A stretch of 64,000 nucleotides of DNA from Roseobacter fucihabitans (GCF_014337925.2 NZ_CP143423.1:3068501-3132500); one strand, 5' to 3'; counted from the first letter of the stretch, positions 44,329 to 54,050 are shown. The notes: generated from the letters alone by a model not told the origin. Translations and numbers: made by a program.

Positions 44329-45600
44329 TTACTGGTAGCCTTCCGGGAACGGATCCGGCTCCACCAACTCCGCAGTCTCAAAGACCACTTCATATTGACC
44401 ATCCGCCTGCGCACGGCCCACGCGGGTCTTGGACCACAGATGGTGATTTTCGTGTATTTTCACGTATCCCTCGGGCGCGGTTGTCATCTCAATACCTGGG
44501 CTGGCCTCGCGCACTTTATCCACGTCAAAGGAACCCGCCTTCTCGACCGCAGCCTTCCACAGCCAAGGTCCGAGGTAAGCCGCCTGCGTCACGTCACCGA
44601 TCACGATGTCCTCGCCCCACATCTCCTTGAAGGCCTTGACGAATGCGAGGTTGTTTTCGTTCTGAAGGCTCTGGAAATATTTCATGCAGGCATAGGTGCC
44701 TTCGATATTCTCGCCGCCGATGCCACGGATTTCATCCTCGGTCACGGAGATGGTCAGCACCATCGGGCTTTCACCTGCCGGATCGATCCCCGCGGCTTTC
44801 AACTGCTTATAGAATGCCACATTGGAACCGCCGACAACGATGGCATAGATCACATCGGGCTTGCGCAGGCGGATCTTGTTGATGACGGAGTTGAACTGGG
44901 TATGGCCCAGCGGATAATATTCCTCGCCCACAACCTTGGAATCCGGCAGGAAATTTTCGATATGCTTGCGCGCGATTTTATTGGATGTGCGTGGCCAGAT
45001 GTAATCGGACCCGAGAAGATAAAACGACTTGGCGCCTTTGGTTTCAGAAACCCAATCAAGGCCCGCGATGATCTGCTGGGTCGCTTCCTGGCCCGTGTAG
45101 ATCACATTGGGTGACTGCTCGAGACCTTCATAGAAAGTCGGGTAATAGAGGAACCCGTTATGCTGCTCAAAGACCGGCAGAACCGCCTTGCGGCTGGCGG
45201 ACGTCCAGCAACCCATGACGGACGCAACCTTGTCATTCACCAGCAATTTGCGCGCCTTTTCCGCAAATGTGGGCCAGTCAGACGCGCCATCTTCCTGAAT
45301 ATATTCGATCTTGCGACCCAGAATACCACCCTGAGCGTTGATCTGTTCGATGGCCAGTTTTTCAGCCTGAACGGAACCGGTCTCCGAGATTGCCATCGTG
45401 CCCGTGACGGAATGCAGAATTCCGATCGTGACGGTGTCATCAGTCACTGCGAGGCCGGTTGTGTTGACTTCAGCGGTAGGAAAATCAGCGGCGCGCAGGC
45501 TTTTGGGCAAAAACAGCGAGGCTGTCATCGCGGCGGTGCCAGCCATAAACGCACGACGGCTCGCGCCTGTCATCTTTGCCGGGAATTTCTTATCAGACAT
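44329..45600 (-). CDS. Amide/urea ABC transporter substrate-binding protein (UrtA/FmdD type)
   Basis: A 423-residue periplasmic binding protein with a twin-arginine-like signal (SRRAFMAGTAAMTASLFLP, R15-R16), suggesting export in folded form. The mature part begins at about AADFPTAEVNTTGLAVTDDT and includes VTIGILHSVTGTMAISETG, GSDYIWPRTSNKI and GPWLWKAAVEKAGSFDVDKV, typical of UrtA/FmdD. GAAAGGA precedes the ATG; a longer nominal start is a TTG. It is the first gene of the operon. Specificity (urea, formamide or acetamide) follows from fmdA next door. Confidence 0.9.
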   Translation of the reverse strand: MSDKKFPAKMTGASRRAFMAGTAAMTASLFLPKSLRAADFPTAEVNTTGLAVTDDTVTIGILHSVTGTMAISETGSVQAEKLAIEQINAQGGILGRKIEYIQEDGASDWPTFAEKARKLLVNDKVASVMGCWTSASRKAVLPVFEQHNGFLYYPTFYEGLEQSPNVIYTGQEATQQIIAGLDWVSETKGAKSFYLLGSDYIWPRTSNKIARKHIENFLPDSKVVGEEYYPLGHTQFNSVINKIRLRKPDVIYAIVVGGSNVAFYKQLKAAGIDPAGESPMVLTISVTEDEIRGIGGENIEGTYACMKYFQSLQNENNLAFVKAFKEMWGEDIVIGDVTQAAYLGPWLWKAAVEKAGSFDVDKVREASPGIEMTTAPEGYVKIHENHHLWSKTRVGRAQADGQYEVVFETAELVEPDPFPEGYQ

Positions 45601-45684
45601 GGACAATCCTTTCAGTTGATTGCGGTATTTGTGCAGAATCTGTGCAGGTTGCCTTAATCATCTGTTAATCATTGCCCGTCGCGA

Positions 45685-45702
45685 ATACGTCGATTGACGT
45701 AT
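45685..45702. promoter_or_regulatory. 18-bp perfect inverted repeat in the amide-operon promoter region
   Basis: ATACGTC-GATT-GACGTAT is a perfect palindrome, 85 bp upstream of the binding-protein ATG (minus strand) and 124 bp upstream of the sensor gene (plus strand). Spacing and symmetry fit a dimeric LuxR/NarL-type site, which the adjacent response regulator could bind. Confidence 0.7.
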
Positions 45703-45825
45703 GCCGCTGCGCGTAACTACGCTGTATCAACGTTCCAACATTGAATGTGACGGGGAGGGGAGGTCCCATTGCGCTGAAAACTTCAGCCAATCATCCTTTT
45801 CAGGATTACGGCTGTGGGACCGGGG

Positions 45826-48800
45826 ATGCAGATGGCGACGACGTATCGCGCGACAAAGGAAAAACGGCAGTATAATCGTTGGGTTGCCAATGAAACAAAG
45901 GAAGACTTCGCGTTGCGCTTTACGGCCCACCGGGCCCGGCGCTGGTCTTGTGCACGAGTTGCCAATACCGCCATTGGCTCGATATCTTTCCTAGCGCTTG
46001 AGGCCATAGGTGCCGCGATCACGCTCTCTTACGGGTTTGATATCGCCGTCACCGCGATCATGCTGGTGGGGGCGGTTCTGTTTCTCACGGCCCTGCCCAT
46101 CAGCTACTATGGTGCGCGCTACGGTGTGGATATTGACCTGCTGACGCGGGGGGCGGGATTTGGCTACATCGGCTCGACGATCACCTCACTGATCTATGCC
46201 ACCTTCACCTTCATCTTTTTCGCGCTTGAGGCCGCAATCCTTGCGCTGGCCCTGGAATACAGCCTTGGGATTCCACTGGTTATTGGTTACTTCATCAGCG
46301 CGGTGGTGGTTATCCCACTTGTCGTGAATGGCTTCTCCAAGATCTCCTCATTTCAGGCCTGGACACAGCCGCTCTGGGTGCTGCTGCATATTGCGCCCTT
46401 CGTCATTCTGGGCGTTGTGGGCTACGATATCCAAGGCTGGTCCAGCTTTGAGGGCAACGCCGAACAAACCAGTGAGAGCAGCAGCAAGCTGATCATGTTG
46501 GGCGCGGCCTCTGGCGTCATTTTCTCTCTGATTGCGCAGGTCGGTGAACAGGTTGATTACCTGAGGTTCCTGCCCGTGCCGCACACGCCGTCAGAAAAGC
46601 GCCGCTGGTGGGCGTCGCTCCTATTAGCCGGTCCGGGGTGGTCCATCCTGGGCATGCTCAAGATGCTTGCAGGCTCCTATCTGGTGGTAATTGCCATCGC
46701 GAACGGGGTCCCCGAAGCACTGGCCACCGACCCGACGCGCATGTATGAAACCGTGTTTGACATGGCGCTGGAGCAGCCCTGGGCAGTTTTGTTGCTCACC
46801 AGCAGTTTTGTCATTCTCAGCCAGCTCAAAATCAATGTGACCAACGCCTATGCCGGCTCGATCGCTTGGTCCAACTTCTTTTCCCGCCTGACCCACGCCC
46901 ATCCTGGCCGCGTGGTCTGGCTGGTGTTCAACGTCGCCATTGCCCTGATGTTGATGGAACTGGGCGTGTTCGGCGCTTTGGAGGCCACATTGGCGCTTTA
47001 TTCGCATGTCGCGCTGGCGTGGATCGGCGCGTTGGTTGCCGATCTGGTCGTAAACAAACCGCTTGGCCTCAGCCCGCCGGGCATCGAATTTCGTCGCGCG
47101 CATCTTTACGATTTCAATCCTGTTGGGATCGGATCCATGGCAACGGCCTGTTTGCTCTCCCTACTTGCCTTTGGTGGCGCGTTCGGTGTGATGATGGAGG
47201 CCTTGTCCAGTTTTATCGCATTGGGAACCTCGTTTCTGCTGGCCCCTGTGATCGCCTGGGGCACGGGCGGGCGTTACTATATCGCAAGGCCCGCGCCGGT
47301 GGATGTCGCCGGGACATGCATCGTGTGTGATTACAGCTTTGATCCGCCCGACATGACGCATTGTCCGTTTCACGCCGGTCCGATCTGCTCGCTTTGCTGT
47401 ACGCTGGACAGCGCTTGCAGAGACAGTTGCAAACCGCATGCACGTCTCGATAACGCCACACGTGGATTGCTGTTGCGGAAGCTACCGGGATCGGTGGCGC
47501 AGGCGCTGATGTCGCGCATGTCACGATTTATCTTCAGCACGGCTTTCATCGGTTTAGGCTTTGGAGGATTATTACTTTTTGTGCGTGACCTGCGTTATGC
47601 AGAGAACTTTGATGCGATACTCTGGGTTGTTTTCACGATGGTTCTGATCGTCAGCGGCATCACGGTTTGGATGTATCTGTTGGTGTCCGAAAGCCAAAGA
47701 CAGGCGCGCAAGGAAGCTGAAAAACAGACGGAACGACTGCTTTTTGAGGTGCGCGCGCATGAACGCACGGATCAAGAGCTGCAACAGGCCAAGGATAAGG
47801 CGGAGGCCGCCAATCTTGCCAAGACGCGTTATATGACCGGGCTCAGCCATGAATTGCGAACGCCGCTTAATTCCATCTACGGATTTGCACAAATCCTTGA
47901 GCGCGACGAAGACATGCCCGCGCGCAGGCGCAATTCGATCACCACCATCCGGCGCAGCAGCGAACATCTGGCCGGTCTCATTGAGGGGCTGCTCGACATC
48001 TCGAGGATCGAGGCCGGGCGGCTGAAAATCAGCCGGGACCGCATCAACCTTCGGGTCTTTTTGCAGCAAGTCAGCTCGATTTTCGAAGAAGCCGCACGCG
48101 AAAAGAACCTCCGTTTCAGTATGGAAACCAGCAGGGTTCTGCCGGTGTGGATCACCTTTGATGAAAAGCGCCTGCGTCAGATCATCATCAACCTGCTGTC
48201 CAATGCCATCCGCTATACCGAGCAGGGCGAGGTTTCGATGCGGATCAAATACCGCAATGAAGTCGCCGTGATCGAGGTCAGCGACACCGGATGCGGCATT
48301 CGCAAAGAAGATCGCGCGCGGATCTGGGAGCCGTTCGAGCGCGGCAGCGGATCGCAGGCGCAGGGGTCGGGTCTCGGTCTGACCATTACCAAGCTGTTGG
48401 TCGAGATTCTGGGTGGCGAGATCGAAATGGAAAGCACCGAAGGCAAAGGCAGCCTGTTCCGGGTCCGCGTAATGTTGCCAGCGGTGCCGACGGATGCACG
48501 GGACAACCCATTTGAAACAATCGCGGAAACTGAACCGGTGTCTGTCTCGCGGGTGCTGGGGTCGCGCAAGACCTTGCTTGTGGTGGATGATGACCCCAAC
48601 CACCTGGACCTTGTCGATAGCTTTCTGGCGCCCTTGGGTTTTGCGGTGTTGACCGCCCCGAGTGCAGAGCAGGCGATGGCAATGCTCGAAGACATCACGC
48701 CTGATCTGTTTGTGCTGGATATCGATTTGCCGGGTCTGGATGGGTATTCGCTGGCCGATAAATTGCGACAGGGGGCGCATCATTCATCCCCGATCATTGT

Positions 48801-49176
48801 GATCTCCGGGCATGCGATGGACACGCAAACTCCCACGTCCCAGGTCCCCCTGTGCGACGCTTTCATCACAAAACCCTACAATCTTGATGATCTTCTGTTG
48901 CGTATTGCCGAACTCCTGCGGCTTGAACTCGCCTATAAGGAAACACCCGGTTCAATGATAAGGCCCATCGCGGAATTTACCAAAGCAGAGCGTATCGAAT
49001 TGATAGACCTTGCACGTAACGGCATGGCGCGCGCTTTGACAGATCGGATTGGCGAACTGGCCAAACAAGGCAGTTTGCGAGGCTCCATGCTGGTGCGCCT
49101 CAACAAGATGGCCTCGGTTTTCGATCTGCCGGGCATTGCTGATATTCTTGAGGAGATGACCGATGCCGACCGTTGA
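45826..49176 (+). CDS. Transporter-like hybrid sensor histidine kinase
   Basis: A protein of about 1116 residues. In order: an NCS1/purine-cytosine-permease-like region of about twelve helices (1-490); eight Cys at 498, 501, 513, 521, 524, 525, 531 and 535; two further helices (about 575-625); a coiled coil; HisKA with His675 in GLSHELRTPLNSIYGFA; an HATPase (LLSNAIRYTEQGEVS, GSGLGLTITKLL); and a receiver with Asp965 in LFVLDIDLPGLDGYS. An Hpt-like part (KAERIELIDLARNGM...) ends it. It diverges from the amide operon and overlaps the response regulator by 14 bp. ATG 45826 or 45832 is possible. A substrate-sensing transporter role is inferred. Confidence 0.9.
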   Translation: MQMATTYRATKEKRQYNRWVANETKEDFALRFTAHRARRWSCARVANTAIGSISFLALEAIGAAITLSYGFDIAVTAIMLVGAVLFLTALPISYYGARYGVDIDLLTRGAGFGYIGSTITSLIYATFTFIFFALEAAILALALEYSLGIPLVIGYFISAVVVIPLVVNGFSKISSFQAWTQPLWVLLHIAPFVILGVVGYDIQGWSSFEGNAEQTSESSSKLIMLGAASGVIFSLIAQVGEQVDYLRFLPVPHTPSEKRRWWASLLLAGPGWSILGMLKMLAGSYLVVIAIANGVPEALATDPTRMYETVFDMALEQPWAVLLLTSSFVILSQLKINVTNAYAGSIAWSNFFSRLTHAHPGRVVWLVFNVAIALMLMELGVFGALEATLALYSHVALAWIGALVADLVVNKPLGLSPPGIEFRRAHLYDFNPVGIGSMATACLLSLLAFGGAFGVMMEALSSFIALGTSFLLAPVIAWGTGGRYYIARPAPVDVAGTCIVCDYSFDPPDMTHCPFHAGPICSLCCTLDSACRDSCKPHARLDNATRGLLLRKLPGSVAQALMSRMSRFIFSTAFIGLGFGGLLLFVRDLRYAENFDAILWVVFTMVLIVSGITVWMYLLVSESQRQARKEAEKQTERLLFEVRAHERTDQELQQAKDKAEAANLAKTRYMTGLSHELRTPLNSIYGFAQILERDEDMPARRRNSITTIRRSSEHLAGLIEGLLDISRIEAGRLKISRDRINLRVFLQQVSSIFEEAAREKNLRFSMETSRVLPVWITFDEKRLRQIIINLLSNAIRYTEQGEVSMRIKYRNEVAVIEVSDTGCGIRKEDRARIWEPFERGSGSQAQGSGLGLTITKLLVEILGGEIEMESTEGKGSLFRVRVMLPAVPTDARDNPFETIAETEPVSVSRVLGSRKTLLVVDDDPNHLDLVDSFLAPLGFAVLTAPSAEQAMAMLEDITPDLFVLDIDLPGLDGYSLADKLRQGAHHSSPIIVISGHAMDTQTPTSQVPLCDAFITKPYNLDDLLLRIAELLRLELAYKETPGSMIRPIAEFTKAERIELIDLARNGMARALTDRIGELAKQGSLRGSMLVRLNKMASVFDLPGIADILEEMTDADR

Positions 49177-50074
49177 CAGCAAAGACCGTCACATCGCGCT
49201 GGTCGTGGACGACAGTCCGGAAACCTTGAGCATGATCAGTACGGCGCTGGAGGAAAACGGCATCAGTGCCGTTGTGGCCACCAATGGTCACACGGCCCTT
49301 GATCTGGCACAACGCATACTCCCCGACGTCATTTTGCTGGATGCCATGATGCCGGGCATTGATGGGTTTGAGACCTGCTCCCTGCTCAAGGCAGACGAGC
49401 GTCTGGCGTATGCGCCGGTGATCTTCATGACCGGGCTTAGCGACCCTGAACATATCGTGCGCGGTCTTCAGGTTGGGGGTGTGGATTATGTCATGAAGCC
49501 CGCGGTCATCGACGAATTAATTGCGCGGATCACCACCCACATCATAAATGCAAAGGCGATACAGAGTGCACGTCAAGCGTTGGATACCTCAGGGCGCTCC
49601 ATCATTGCGGTGTCCCCAACGGGTGCGTTGCTCTGGGGCAGCCCAAAAGCGCTTCGTTTTCTCGGGGAGCCGATAAAACATCCTGAAACGGCACTTACGG
49701 AAAACAAGTGTTTTCTGCGTTGGCTGTCTTCAACTTCGCAACTGCCTGCCTCAAAAGCGAGCAGCTTTTCGTTTGAGACCTTTGTGCTCGATTACATCGG
49801 CACGTCGCCTTCTGGTGAGGTTTTGCTGAAAACCCAACAAAAAGGGGGCGCGCGTCCCTATCACCAGCTTGAAGAGGTATTCGGCCTGACCCCGAGGGAG
49901 GCGGAGGTGCTGTTCTGGCTATCCCTGGGCAAGGCCAATCGCGATATCGCGCAAATCCTGTCGCTGAGCAGCAGAACCATCAATAAACATCTCGAACAGG
50001 TATTTCAGAAAATGGGCGTGGACAATCGCACCGCGGCGGCGGTCTCAGCAGACCGTGTGATGCATCAGCTATGA
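49163..50074 (+). CDS. LuxR-family response regulator
   Basis: A 303-residue regulator. A receiver (1-125) has Asp60 in VILLDAMMPGIDGFE and Lys in YVMKPAVIDEL. A linker of about 100 residues (SIIAVSPTGALLWGSPKALR...) is PAS-like in outline. The C-terminus is a LuxR HTH (LTPREAEVLFWLSLGKANRD, SSRTINKHLEQVFQKMGVDN). GAGGAG lies before ATG 49163. The 14-bp overlap with the sensor makes it the obvious partner, and the amide operon is the likely target through the palindrome at 45685. Confidence 0.92.
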   Translation: MPTVDSKDRHIALVVDDSPETLSMISTALEENGISAVVATNGHTALDLAQRILPDVILLDAMMPGIDGFETCSLLKADERLAYAPVIFMTGLSDPEHIVRGLQVGGVDYVMKPAVIDELIARITTHIINAKAIQSARQALDTSGRSIIAVSPTGALLWGSPKALRFLGEPIKHPETALTENKCFLRWLSSTSQLPASKASSFSFETFVLDYIGTSPSGEVLLKTQQKGGARPYHQLEEVFGLTPREAEVLFWLSLGKANRDIAQILSLSSRTINKHLEQVFQKMGVDNRTAAAVSADRVMHQL

Positions 50075-50147
50075 GGCATTGACCCGTTACGCCCTGTTGT
50101 TGAACAGACTGCCAGGCACATATTGAATGCCCATAGCGAAGATCACG

Positions 50148-51305
50148 TCAGATTGGCTGTTCAAAGCAGCTTTCAAGCAGATCCGTTGTGTTCTTTTCCG
50201 TCATTTTGATCGGATTCCCGCCACAACTGGGATCCTGCAAGGCAGAGGCCACAAGAGCGGCAATATCGGGATCTTTGACACCCAATTCGGTCAGGTTCTT
50301 CGGAATGCCCAATTGCGCGTTGAGTTCCCCCACGAAATTGTAAAATCCGTCGAACCCACCCGAGATGCTAAGGTAATTCGCGGCCCGCGCCAGGTGCTTG
50401 CGCACGCGGGGACGGTTAAACACCAACACCTGCTGCATGACCACCGCGTTCGTGGTGCCGTGATGCGTGTGATGCACAGCGCCGATCGGGTGGGAGAGCG
50501 CATGAATGGCTCCAAGCCCCTTCTGGAACGCCGTGGCCCCCATCGCTGCCGCCGACATCATATGCGCGCGCGCCGTCAAGTTGGTGCCATCGGTATAGGC
50601 CAGCACGAGGTTATCCTTGACCAGACGCATCCCTTCCAGTGCAATGCCCTGTGACATCGGGTGGTAATGCGGCGAGCAATAGGCCTCAAGGCAATGGGCA
50701 AAGGCGTCCATGCCGGTACCTGCGGTAATCATCTGCGGCATGCCAACGGTCAGTTCGGGGTCACAGATCACCACTGCGGGCAGCAGTTTGGGGTGGAAAA
50801 TGATCTTTTTCTCGTGGGTTTCAGAATTGGTGATGACACTGGCGCGCCCGACTTCGGAACCGGTGCCTGCGGTGGTTGGTACGGCCACAATCGGCGCGAT
50901 GGCGTCGGCATCGGCACGCGTCCACCAATCCTCAACGTCCTCGAAATCCCACAAGGGCCGGGTCTGTCCGGCCATGAAGGCAATCATCTTGCCCAGATCA
51001 AGCCCCGAGCCGCCGCCAAAGGCAACGACACCGTCATGCCCACCCTCAAGATAGGCCTTCACGCCCTCTTCAACGTTCTTTTCCGTTGGGTTGGGGTCTA
51101 CATCCGAAAACAGCCCACGCCCCAGACCGCCCGCCGTCAGCAGTTCCAGCGCATTCCCCGTGATCGGCAGGTCCGCCAGCCCCTTATCCGTGACCAGCAA
51201 GGGTTTGGTGATTCCCGCAGCAGCGCAGGCCTGTGCGATTTCGGATATGCGGCCCGCACCAAAACGCACGGCGGTGGGGTATGACCAGTTAGCAATAAGA
51301 GACAT
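50148..51305 (-). CDS. Iron-containing alcohol dehydrogenase
   Basis: A 385-residue NAD(P)-dependent enzyme. The nucleotide loop is AFGGGSGLDLGK, the metal site lies in AGTGMDAFAHCLEAYCSPHYH, and HALSHPIGAVHHTHHGTTNA carries the remaining His ligands. PTTAGTGSEVGRASVI is a family motif. It is the last gene of the catabolic operon, 4 bp after the aldehyde dehydrogenase, so it probably oxidises an alcohol to the aldehyde used by its neighbour. Confidence 0.92.
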   Translation of the reverse strand: MSLIANWSYPTAVRFGAGRISEIAQACAAAGITKPLLVTDKGLADLPITGNALELLTAGGLGRGLFSDVDPNPTEKNVEEGVKAYLEGGHDGVVAFGGGSGLDLGKMIAFMAGQTRPLWDFEDVEDWWTRADADAIAPIVAVPTTAGTGSEVGRASVITNSETHEKKIIFHPKLLPAVVICDPELTVGMPQMITAGTGMDAFAHCLEAYCSPHYHPMSQGIALEGMRLVKDNLVLAYTDGTNLTARAHMMSAAAMGATAFQKGLGAIHALSHPIGAVHHTHHGTTNAVVMQQVLVFNRPRVRKHLARAANYLSISGGFDGFYNFVGELNAQLGIPKNLTELGVKDPDIAALVASALQDPSCGGNPIKMTEKNTTDLLESCFEQPI

Positions 51306-51309
51306 CGGT

Positions 51310-52683
51310 TCAGGCCTTCTTGAGGTGGTAAGATTTGGGGCGCGTCAGGTTATGATAGCCGATCACAGACAGCCCGCCCCCCCGGCCCGTATCCTTGCAA
51401 CCCGTCCAGCACAAGGCCGGATCGAGGTAATCGGCCCGGTTCATGAAGACGGTTCCAGTCTCGATCGCATCGCCAATGGCCTCGGCGCGCGCAATGTCTT
51501 GGGTCCAGAGCGAGGCCGTCAGCCCATAATCGCTGTCATTCATCAGCCGGATCGCCTCGGCGTCATCCTTGACGGGCATGATACCGACGACAGGGCCGAA
51601 GCTCTCCTCACGCATGACGCGCATGGAATGGTCCACATTCACCAGGATCTGCGGCATCAGATACGCGCCATCGTCCTGCGGGAAGAGCGCGGGATCAATC
51701 AATGCTTTCGCCCCCGCGGCAACCGCCTCAGCGGTTTGGCTGCGCACGGTATCGGCAAAACGGGCCTGCGCCATCGGGCCAAGAGTGGTTTCCGGGTCCA
51801 TCGGATTGCCCAGCTTGTAGCCCTCAACGATCTTCACCGCCTTGGCCACGAAATCGTCAAACAGGCTCTCCACTACATAGATCCGCTCGATCCCACAGCA
51901 ACATTGCCCGGAATTGAACATCGCGCCATCAATCAGCGTTTCGACCGCCGCATCGAGATCCGCGTCCTCCATCACATAGCCGGGGTCCTTGCCGCCAAGC
52001 TCCAGCCCGAGCCCGGTAAAGGTCCCCTGAGCGGCGGCTTCCATCGCCTGCCCGCCGCCAACCGATCCGGTGAAATTGACAAACCCGAATGCACGATCCG
52101 CGATCAGCGCCGATGTGGTCTTGTGATCAAGGAACACGTTCTGGAACACGCCGTCCGGCACGCCCGCATCATTAAATGCCTGGGCCAGCCGCTCGCCCAC
52201 CAGCGGCGTTTGGCTGGCATGTTTGAGTATCACCGCATTGCCAGCGATCAACGCGGGCGCGACCGTGTTGATCGCCGTCATATAGGGGTAATTCCACGGG
52301 GCCACGACCAGCACCAACCCGTGCGGCACCCGCTTGATCACGCGGCGAAAATCACCGCTGTCCTCGACGGTGATTTCGGCCAATGCCTCTTCGGCGATGT
52401 CGGCCATATGCTGTGCGCGCTCGTTAAAGCCGCCAAATTCGCCGCCATAGCGGATCGGACGGCCCATTTGCCAAGCCAGTTCAGGCACGATCTCATCATT
52501 CATCGCGCCGATGTTTTCGACGCCCTTCATCACAAGCGCAGTGCGTTCGGACAGGGGCCGCGCGGCCCATAGGATCTGCGCGGCGCGCCCCTTACCCACG
52601 GCTTCGGCCGCCTCGAATTCGCTTAGGGTGGCGCGGGTGGCGTAAACCGATCCGTTGATCGGCGAAATACAGGTGATCGTCAT
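51310..52683 (-). CDS. Aldehyde dehydrogenase family protein
   Basis: A 457-residue NAD(P)-dependent enzyme. The catalytic Cys is in FNSGQCCCGIERIYV, the catalytic Glu in GLELGGKDPGYV, and the cofactor loop is GFVNFTGSVGGGQAM. SFGPVVGIMPVKDDAEAI closes the fold. The start is 2 bp after the ligase stop. Substrate inferred from context as the aldehyde formed by the neighbouring alcohol dehydrogenase. Confidence 0.93.
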   Translation of the reverse strand: MTITCISPINGSVYATRATLSEFEAAEAVGKGRAAQILWAARPLSERTALVMKGVENIGAMNDEIVPELAWQMGRPIRYGGEFGGFNERAQHMADIAEEALAEITVEDSGDFRRVIKRVPHGLVLVVAPWNYPYMTAINTVAPALIAGNAVILKHASQTPLVGERLAQAFNDAGVPDGVFQNVFLDHKTTSALIADRAFGFVNFTGSVGGGQAMEAAAQGTFTGLGLELGGKDPGYVMEDADLDAAVETLIDGAMFNSGQCCCGIERIYVVESLFDDFVAKAVKIVEGYKLGNPMDPETTLGPMAQARFADTVRSQTAEAVAAGAKALIDPALFPQDDGAYLMPQILVNVDHSMRVMREESFGPVVGIMPVKDDAEAIRLMNDSDYGLTASLWTQDIARAEAIGDAIETGTVFMNRADYLDPALCWTGCKDTGRGGGLSVIGYHNLTRPKSYHLKKA

Positions 52684-52685
52684 TT

Positions 52686-54050
52686 TCAGGCCCTCTCAAA
52701 GCCGCGCGCGATTTCCCAATCGGTCACGGCACGGTCAAATTCTTCCTGCTCCCATTCGGCGCAGCGGGTGTAGTGATCCACCACATCATCGCCCATGGCT
52801 GCCCGCAACATTGCAGAGCCGCGCAGAGTTTCCGTGGCTGCGCGCAACGTTTGCGGGATATCGGCGGCCTTGGCATCCTCGTACACATCGCCCTGGGTCG
52901 GAGCGGCCAATTCCATCTTCTCCTCGATCCCTTTGATGCCTGCCGCCAACATTGCGGCCTGTGCCAGATAGGGGTTCAAATCCGACCCGCCGATGCGACA
53001 TTCAACGCGCACGCCCTTGGTGCCATCTCCACAGAGGCGGAACCCAGCGGTGCGGTTATCCACCGACCAGACTGTTTTGGTGGGCGCGAAGGTCCCCTTG
53101 GAAAAGCGTTTATAGCTGTTCACGTAAGGCGCGAGAAACACCGTGTAATCAGGTGCATAAGCAATCAGCCCAGCCATATAATGCCGCATGAGATCGGACA
53201 TGCCCAGCTTGTCCTTGGCATTGTAAAACGCGGGCGTCTCACCGTCCCAAAGCGATTGGTGCACATGGGACGAACTGCCCACCATGCCCGCCGCCCATTT
53301 GGGCAGGAAACTTGCGGCGTGCCCGTGCTGCCAGGCGATTTCCTTGATCGCATGTTTCGCAATCGTGTGGTGATCGGCACAAGCCAGCGCATCGGCATAG
53401 CGGATGTTTAGCTCCTCTTGTCCCGCTTCGGCCTCGCCTTTGGTGTTCTCTACCGGGATTCCAGCGGCATAGAGGTGATTGCGGATCGGGCGCATGATGC
53501 CCTCTTCTTTGGTGGTCTGGAAGATATGGTAATCCTCGTTATAGCCACTGATCGGGGCCAGATCGCGGAAACCGCTCTTGCGGATCTCATCCAGGCTTTT
53601 TTCGAACAGGAAAAACTCCAGCTCCGTCGCCATCATCGGGGTCAGCCCCATCGCCTCCAACCGCGCGATCTGGCGTTTCAGGATCGTGCGGGGGGCTTGG
53701 GGGACCAGATCATGGGTGCGGTGATCCAGCAGATCGCAGAGCACCATTGCGGTGCTCTCCAGCCACGGCACCGGGCGAATTGTCGTAAGGTCCGGTTTCA
53801 TTACATAATCGCCATACCCGGAGGCCCAGGAGGTAGAGGCATAACCCTCCGGCGTGGCCATTTCGAGGTCCGTGGCCAGCAAGTAATTGCAGCAATGCGT
53901 CTCCACATAGGAATGTTGCACGAAATTCGCGCCGTGAAAGCGCTTGCCGGTCAGGCGGCCTTGCATATCGACAAAACACACAAGCACCGTGTCGATCAGC
54001 CCATCGGTGACCTGCGATTTCAGTTGATCAAAGCTTAGCATACCTGCCAT
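52686..54050 (-). CDS. Glutamine synthetase-like gamma-glutamyl ligase
   Basis: A 454-residue member of the glutamine synthetase fold: ATELEFFLFEKSLDEI, GEAEAGQEELNIRYADAL, GSSSHVHQSLWD and APYVNSYKRFSKGTFAPTKT then NRTAGFRLCG. Length and motif variants (no adenylylation Tyr block at the end) place it with the GlnA-like/PuuA-like ligases that couple glutamate to amines instead of ammonia. It lies between the TRAP genes and the aldehyde dehydrogenase, which supports a gamma-glutamylated intermediate. The real ammonia-assimilating GS should be elsewhere. Confidence 0.85.
   Translation of the reverse strand: MAGMLSFDQLKSQVTDGLIDTVLVCFVDMQGRLTGKRFHGANFVQHSYVETHCCNYLLATDLEMATPEGYASTSWASGYGDYVMKPDLTTIRPVPWLESTAMVLCDLLDHRTHDLVPQAPRTILKRQIARLEAMGLTPMMATELEFFLFEKSLDEIRKSGFRDLAPISGYNEDYHIFQTTKEEGIMRPIRNHLYAAGIPVENTKGEAEAGQEELNIRYADALACADHHTIAKHAIKEIAWQHGHAASFLPKWAAGMVGSSSHVHQSLWDGETPAFYNAKDKLGMSDLMRHYMAGLIAYAPDYTVFLAPYVNSYKRFSKGTFAPTKTVWSVDNRTAGFRLCGDGTKGVRVECRIGGSDLNPYLAQAAMLAAGIKGIEEKMELAAPTQGDVYEDAKAADIPQTLRAATETLRGSAMLRAAMGDDVVDHYTRCAEWEQEEFDRAVTDWEIARGFERA

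Noticed and set aside
51091-52572. 493-codon plus-strand frame opposite the aldehyde dehydrogenase
   Set aside because: Antisense shadow of a gene with intact catalytic Cys and Glu motifs.
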